Positions 58,195 to 64,000 of a DNA stretch of 64,000 bases are shown one piece after another; position 1 is the stretch's first letter, and every line of letters begins with the position of its first letter. The position numbers and the translations under genes are program-made. Source of the DNA: Girardinichthys multiradiatus (Eukaryota; Chordata; Actinopteri; Cyprinodontiformes; Goodeidae); contig NC_061795.1 of assembly GCF_021462225.1 (NCBI RefSeq), forward strand, positions 47,766,880 to 47,830,879, read 5' to 3'. The notes under the pieces are model-generated. The model searched no databases, was not told the origin of the DNA, and saw nothing but the letters and a program-made list of their open reading frames with translations.

Positions 58195-60842
58195 ATTCAA
58201 ATTTAAATTCAAATTCAAAAATACTTTATTAATCCCAAAGGGAAATTAAATGTTGTTGTAGCTCATATTATGAAGGTTTCCTCAAAGAGCCGTTGTAGAT
58301 GCTGATGGCTGTGGGCAGGAAGGATCTCCTGTAGGTCTGTCTTACAGTAGATCTGAAGAAGCCTCTGACTGAAGAAACTCTGCTGTTGTAGGACAGTCTC
58401 ATGAAGAGGATGCTCAGGGTTATCCATAATGTTATTCATTTATGAAGAATCCTTCATTGTACAATGTTCTCCAGAGGTTCCAGAGGAGTCCCCAGAACAG
58501 AGCCAGTCTTCTTTATAAGCTTGTTGAGCTTTTTTAAGTCCCTGGCTCTGATGCTGCTTCCCCAGCAGATGATGGCAAAAGAGATCACACTCTCCTCAAC
58601 AGACTTATTGAAGATATGCAGTATCTTGCTGCAAACACCGAAAGACGTAAGCTTCCTCAAGAAGTACAGTCTGCTCTGTCCCTTCTTGTAGATGGCTTCA
58701 CAGTTGCATCTCCACTCTAGTCTGTTGTCCAGGTGAACGCCAAGGTATTTATACTCCTCCAACACCTCCACTTCTTCTCCCATGATGGAAATAGTGTCTG
58801 ACCTATTCTTGTTTCTCTTAAAATCCACAATCAAGTCCTTTGTTTTAGTCACGTTCAAAATGAGATGATGGTTTCAACACCATGCCACAAAACAGTCTAC
58901 TAGCATCCTGTACTCAGCTTCTTGTCCATCTCTGATCCACCCCACAACTGCAGAATCATCCGAGTATTTCTGCAGATGACAGGAGTCTGTCTTGTACTGG
59001 AAGTCTAAGGTGTACAGAGTGAAAAGAAATAGTGAGAGTACAGTCCCATGTGGTGCTCCTGTGCTGCTGACTACCTGGTTAGACTCACAACCCTTCAGTC
59101 TCACAAACTGTGGTCTGTTGGTCAGGTAGTCTTTGATCCAGGGAGCATCAGCATCTTCTGATTTGGTTGCAGGCAAACATGTAAAAGCAGAAGGGTCCAT
59201 GGTTGAGGTGGAGGAAAAGACATTTGAAGTGTTAAAGGGCAGCGGTGGGTCAAAGCAGGATGGGAGGTTCTGTTTGGCTGTGAGCAGGAGAGGAGGATGC
59301 AGAGCTTGTTTCTGAACTGAACCTATTGAAGAATTTGTTCAGTTCATTGGCTTTGTCCAGACATCCATCGGTCCAAACTTTGTTCTGCTTGAAGCCTGTG
59401 ATCTTCTTCATCCCTGACCACGCATCTCTGATATTGTTTTGCTGGAGCTGCTCTCCAGCTTCTTCTTGTACACCTCTTTGCTTTCTCTTATGTTGACTTT
59501 AAGTTGCTTCCGTATACTCCTCAATAATTCCGTCTTCCTCTCTGAAGGCTATTTATTCTTGTTAAGCAAGTCCTTCAGGTCACTGGTGATCCAGGGTTTG
59601 TTATTGGGGAAGCATCTCACCGTTATGGTGTGGATGGTGTTATCCACTCAGAAGTTTATATAGTCGGTTATACATTAAGTCATGGCAGTGATGTCCTTTC
59701 CATGTGGCTGGCACAGTGCGTCCCAGTCTGTAGCCTCAAAGCAACCTCACAAGGCTTCATCAGCTTCCTGTCATCACCTTCTCACAGTTCTCTTTATGAC
59801 AGGTTGCCTCTGAACAAGGAGCTTATATTTCGAGCAGAGAAAAACAAGATTGTGATCTGATTTGCCTAGAGGAAGTCTTGCAGTAGAGATATATGAGTCC
59901 TTGACATTTGCATAAAACAAATCCATTGTTTTGTTTTCTCTGGTAGAGCAGCTGACAAACTGTTGAAACATTGGAAGTGTAGCAGAGAGTGAAGCATGGT
60001 TAATATCACCAGATATTGCCACAAACGCATTGAGGTGTTGCATCTGTAGCTTAGCAGCAACTGAGCTGATGACATCACATGCAGTGTCTGCAACAGCTAA
60101 AGGTGGAACGTATATTTTTGGGTAAATAGAATGGACGTAAACGTACCGCTAACAGTTCAATATCTGGAGTGCAGAGACAACACTTCACAGTAACATGTCC
60201 TGGATGACACCATCTGTTGTTCACAAGTACTGCTAGTCCACCTCCTTTGCTTTTGCCGCTCCTCTTTAAATCTATGTCTGCTCGTATTGTCAGAAAGCCT
60301 GGAAGAGAGACGCTTGAGTCAGGGATATGATCCTGCAGCCATGTCTCAGTGAAACACATAATACTGCATTCCCAATACTCTGACTGGGTACTTTGTAGGG
60401 CTTGGAGTTCATCCAACTTGTTTCCCAACGATCTCACATTGCCCATCAGAATCGATGGAAGAGATGGTTTGAACTTCCTCCTTCTCTCTCTTCTCTTTGC
60501 TCCTGCTCTGCATCCACGGCGCCTCCTTTTCAGTTCATCAGGGATTTGGGGTTGTAGTTAAAGTATTATTTTAGCTTTTGAGGTATTAATTAGCTGCTCC
60601 CGGCTGTAAAAAAAAACAACCACGTTTCCATGGTGACGCATCATAACGAATGTCCAAAAGTAAAAAAGTATCACCAAAAATCCTTCCAGCTGCACAGCAT
60701 CCAATACCAGAGAGGATAATCGTCCAAAAAAATCAATTTTATCCACCACAAGAGGAATTTGAGTTCTTAAAAAGAATTAATCAGAACGAAAGTAACAGAG
60801 CTACTCCTACCTGCTACCTTGAGCGTGCAATTCCACTAATTG
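58195..60842 (-). mobile_element. Rex1-like LINE, long but decayed copy
   Basis: Minus strand, 5' to 3'. The endonuclease start is at 60,446-60,075 (NVRSLGNKLDELQAL, CFTETWLQDHIPDSSVSLPG, RSGKSKGGGLAVLVNNRWC). The endonuclease end is at 60,010-59,790 (SGDINHASLSATLPMF, LPLGKSDHNLV with the catalytic Ser-Asp-His). A poorly kept linker spans 59,600-59,200. The RT part is at 59,140-58,874 (DYLTNRPQFVRLKGCESNQV, GTVLSLFLFTLYTLDFQ, YSDDSAVVG with both Asp). The C-terminal part is at 58,858-58,454. The 3' UTR ends at 58,195-58,250 with 'actttattaatcccaaaggg' and an AAATTT-like tail. RT motif A and neighbouring sequence are missing, and many stops are present. Clade name is from memory. Confidence 0.8.
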
Positions 60843-61780
60843 TATTATGCATCAGGGCATTTTTTTTATTAAACAAAGAGGAAGCCAAAAAGGTGAGATT
60901 TGGTGTAAAAAACGTACATCCTTACTGCTTCAATATGATTTAAGAGGGAAAGTAACAGCAGCATGCTCCTAACCAAATGCATTGATCAACTGGTCATTTT
61001 CAATGTTAGTGCATGTGTAAAGGTGGGGGTTTTGGCAGTTTGTATGTCTGTAGCCACTTTCCAATCTGGGAAGTGTTATAAGAGCCGTTCCAATATCTGT
61101 CTATCTGCTGAAGCTTGGTCCAAACTTAGTCATCAACAGGACAGCAGCTGAGTGGCTTAAAAAGAAAAAAATAAAGATGTAGCTCAGCAAAAGGTCAAAC
61201 CCTCAACCTGAATCAAATGTAGAGGTAGGACCTTGGGTGTGCACAAACAAATCAGTTCAAACCTCAAATAACAAAACCAGAGTTAAAATGAAGGGTGGAA
61301 GTTGTTGTTGTGGTACTCAGTACTTTCTTTTTTCCATGATGTATAGTATGTATATACATACATGCATATATACATACAGTACAAACACACACAAGTCTAG
61401 ATACAAATAGCTCTCGAAGTCTCAATGGGCAGTTGTTTCTCATGCGATGAGGCCTCTCACCTTGAGTCCCATCATTAGTTTCTGCATGTATGTTATAATG
61501 AGGACATGCGTCAAAGTCTCCATAGTGAAAGTTACTGTGGTGTTGCATTAAAAACACTCGCTGCAAAATGGTCTGTGTGTGAGTATGTGTGTGAGAGAGT
61601 GTGTGAGGAAGAAATGGGTTGGCTGGGGAGGGGTGGAGGGTGGGGGGGTCATGAGGAGCTATGTGCATCATTCATGCATGAACTGACACCTGAAGAAAAA
61701 TAGCTGCAGGTATAATCAATGTGAATGTTCTCCCCAGTGGTGTTTGAGTGTGCGTGTGTGTATCTGTGTGTGCGTGCGTG

Positions 61781-61826
<46 letters not shown>

Positions 61827-61827
61827 C

Positions 61828-61858
<31 letters not shown>

Positions 61859-62689
61859 AGGCAAGGTGAGCAGCAGGCATCAGCAGCATTTCAGTCCAGT
61901 CAGCAGCGATCTTGCCAGCCCCAGCCCGACCAGACTCATGAATAGATCAGTATTGTGGTAACGTGTGTTTCTTTGTGTGTGTGTGTGTGTGTATATGTGT
62001 TTATGCCACAGACATCTCTGGATGCTATCCATGTTGTGTTCTCTGAGAACATCAGGGCGGCTGAGAGTTCGTTTCATATAAAACGGCAGCAGCGTTCTGC
62101 CTCCCGAACATGGTGCAGCCGGTGGGGGGTCAGCTCAGCACTTTGAAGGCAAAGCGGTGGGGTAGAGGAACAACTTTGATGTATTTTCAACCCACTCATA
62201 AACACAAACATGCTTGATCCAAGACAAACTGTCGCACAAACACAGACAGAGGTAGCGGAGCACCAGAAGCTCCAAAGCACAAGCATAGTGTACATGGCGT
62301 AGCAAGTATACAGAACTGAGCAAATGTTCTCCCCTCATTTCTTTACACATTCCCTCCAAACAGCCACACGCTCTCAGCATTTTTAAAGTGTTTAGTTAAT
62401 TTTTGACCAGCACTTCTATCTGACCAGTGTCCTTTGTTTGTTAAACCACTTTTGCTTTAACTTGACCTATATTAAATTCAGGCTTTTAATGCTTTTAACC
62501 TGAAGCGATGAGGCAGGGTTGTGTTCACACAAACAGTTTCACCAATGACCAGGTTGAAATTAGTTCTGTGGGACTTTCTTAGATTCCAGTAATTTGCCCA
62601 TTCTGTTCTTTTGAAGTTTGAGCTGTCACACCTCACTTTTCAGTGTGAGACGGAATACGACATAATGGAGGCTAATTTGAAGGCTAGAG
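60843..62689. other. No gene seen; GT microsatellites
   Basis: GT-rich microsatellite at 61,744-61,858 and another at 61,972-61,998. The block 62,000-62,350 is less A/T-rich but shows no exon. All longer frames here come from the GT/CA runs. Confidence 0.5.
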
Positions 62690-63290
62690 GTAGACTTTGT
62701 TTCCACCACTGCTGACATCTGGATGGTGAAAAACAAAAATTTAATGGGTGTAACAGTTGACTGGATTAATTCCAGTTTACAGCGCAATGAGGCTGCCCTA
62801 GCATGCAAGAAAATTGGAGTGGCAAGGTCGTTGCCACTGTAGCTGATAATGATTCAAATTTTGCCAAAGCATTTAGAGTAAGTCAGCCCTGTAATTTGGA
62901 GCCTGAATCTGAAAAGGAGGAAGAAGGTGATGATGAGGAACTGACTTTTAGAGATGTCATAGAAGCTATTTCAACCACATCTGGTGATGAACAGTTTAGC
63001 CTCCCTCCACACTACAGATGTGCATCGCACACAGTTAACCTGTTTTCAACATGCAATGACGACATCTGAATTCCTCTGCAGACACCAAGACTATATATAG
63101 GAGTAGCATTTCAAAATGCACTGCTACTTGGACTAACACAAGCCTCTCAACAGGTGGAGTAATTCAGCCACAGGAAGCTAATGGTGCCCACATTTACAAG
63201 GTGGAATTCCCTGTACGAGGCCATTTCCAGAATCATTACAATTTCCTTCAATAAACTGAATTCCCTGTGTGTAAAACTGGAAATCAAGTG
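62690..63290 (+). pseudogene. hAT transposase fragment
   Basis: In order: STTADIWMVKNKNLMGVTVD (62,702-62,762), then after a frameshift WSGKVVATVADNDSNFAKAF (62,814-62,875) and an acidic stretch (EKEEEGDDEE). SLPPHYRCASHTVNLFSTCN (62,998-63,057) and PTFTRWNSLYEAISRI (63,186-63,234) follow. These are the standard hAT landmarks around the first catalytic Asp and the RW motif. It stops at the Kolobok-like sequence at ~63,290. Confidence 0.8.
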
Positions 63291-63545
63291 CCTAAAAGGG
63301 GACATCTGCTGCAAAATCTGCTGCATTTTGTTGTGTACTTGGAGTCTGTTGGAGTGCAGAAAAGTTAAATTTAGTCCCTCCAGGTGCTGCAGATATACCT
63401 TTATATTCTATCAGTCCATTCAGTTTTCTCTATCATCTGTTATGTTTTTCTAGCTGTTACGTCACAATATTTGCAGCAGGACAGCTAAATATGGTCATGG
63501 ACCTCCGGCTGATCAATTTCGCGTATCTGCCATATTTATTTCTCG
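63290..63545 (+). mobile_element. Kolobok-like element, left-end fragment
   Basis: 'aaaaggggacatctgctgca' followed by 'cttggagtctgttggagtgc' and 'catggacctccggctgatca' aligns with 21,664-21,880 of the first copy. Homology is lost before the THAP region. Confidence 0.65.
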
Positions 63546-63699
63546 CTGGGTGGATTTGTTAAATGAATTATACCGTTCATATTTGGCAGATGTTTTAAGC
63601 ATTAGGATGAGATACCAGGCTGTTGTGGTTGTGTATGTTTCTTCCACATACCATATTAGGTGCTCGTTTGTTAAAGGAATAAGTTGCTAAAATGTTATT

Positions 63700-63868
63700 T
63701 TGAACGGTTGGATGTGCTACCAACAAATCTGCAACAACTGTATGATGCAATCATGTCAATATAAACCGAAACCTCTGCGGAATGTTTCTGAGACACAAAG
63801 AAGTTCTGAAGACAAAAGAAGGTTCTCCATGGTACTAGCTATGCATACCTAATAAAGTGGCCGATAAT
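63700..63868 (+). mobile_element. Tc1/mariner-like 3' end
   Basis: 'caacaaatctgcaacaactg' through 'tacctaataaagtggccgat' matches the last codons and terminal repeat of a common fish Tc1/mariner family (…LQQL.DA…; ending CCTAATAAAGTGGC). The body is missing. Confidence 0.6.
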
Positions 63869-64000
63869 GATTCCAAACGATATAACAGAACAAAGATTGA
63901 TTATTCAGTGTTGAATTTATCATTCACAAAACAAAACTGATACATCTCACCAAGGAGAAGATTTTTACGGTGAAACTTTACAGAAGAATCTTTCTCATCC

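Noticed and set aside
61649..61945. His-Thr and Cys-Val repeat proteins around 61.7-61.9 kb
   Set aside because: Translations of the GT/CA microsatellite in several frames.

Overview
The window reads as nuclear DNA of a ray-finned (teleost) fish. The basis is its repeat content: Rex3/RTE, Rex1-like and L2-like LINEs, a DIRS tyrosine-recombinase retrotransposon, several Tc1-like, hAT, Kolobok-like and Harbinger remnants, a tRNA-derived SINE with an ATTC/GGAT tail, long tetranucleotide and GT microsatellites, and spliced host genes. A percomorph is likely, but the species cannot be fixed from sequence alone. There are no prokaryotic operons, CRISPR arrays or rRNA genes.

Host genes are confined to the first 7.3 kb. 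A terminal coding exon (3082-3265, +) closes a gene I do not recognise. About 3.9 kb further on, the same strand carries a GC/CTCC-rich leader and a first coding exon encoding a signal peptide (7174-7231, +), which ends in a phase-1 splice donor. I found no convincing later exon of that gene, so the remaining ~56 kb is probably its first intron or intergenic sequence.

From 7.3 to 30 kb are old, broken insertions: SINEs, Tc1-like copies, scraps of Rex3, an L2-like LINE sitting inside a Tc1 copy (17.8-21.4 kb), a Kolobok-like element with a THAP remnant (21.7-22.7 kb) and a Harbinger scrap (29.4 kb). Several near-perfect hairpins occur here, and one (228-270) lies at the 5' end of a Rex3 fragment.

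The most informative element is a DIRS retrotransposon at 30,857-37,010. It keeps split inverted terminal repeats and an internal complementary region (36,683-36,765) that is the complement of its two joined ends. Its proteins are damaged: gag and pol are frameshifted, the RT box reads YIDN, and most of RNase H and the N-terminal half of the recombinase are deleted. A hAT element (30,942-32,241) with an exact 8-bp target duplication interrupts its left terminal repeat and carries a ~200-bp perfect TAGA microsatellite.

From 37 to 47.5 kb are SINEs, a Tc1-like copy with both ends, a Rex1-like LINE end next to an inverted piece, and low-information sequence. At 47.5-49.6 kb lies a Rex3 copy with a 679-codon open frame whose catalytic FADD box has lost two residues. 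Then follow a ZMYM1-like hAT transposase remnant, a LINE tail, a Rex1-like RT fragment split by another insertion, a deleted LTR-type element bounded by a ~265-bp direct repeat (55.1 and 56.9 kb), a long decayed Rex1-like LINE (58.2-60.8 kb), and finally hAT, Kolobok-like and Tc1-like fragments.

No gene-to-gene pathway is visible. What the region shows is serial and nested transposition, internal deletion and inversion.
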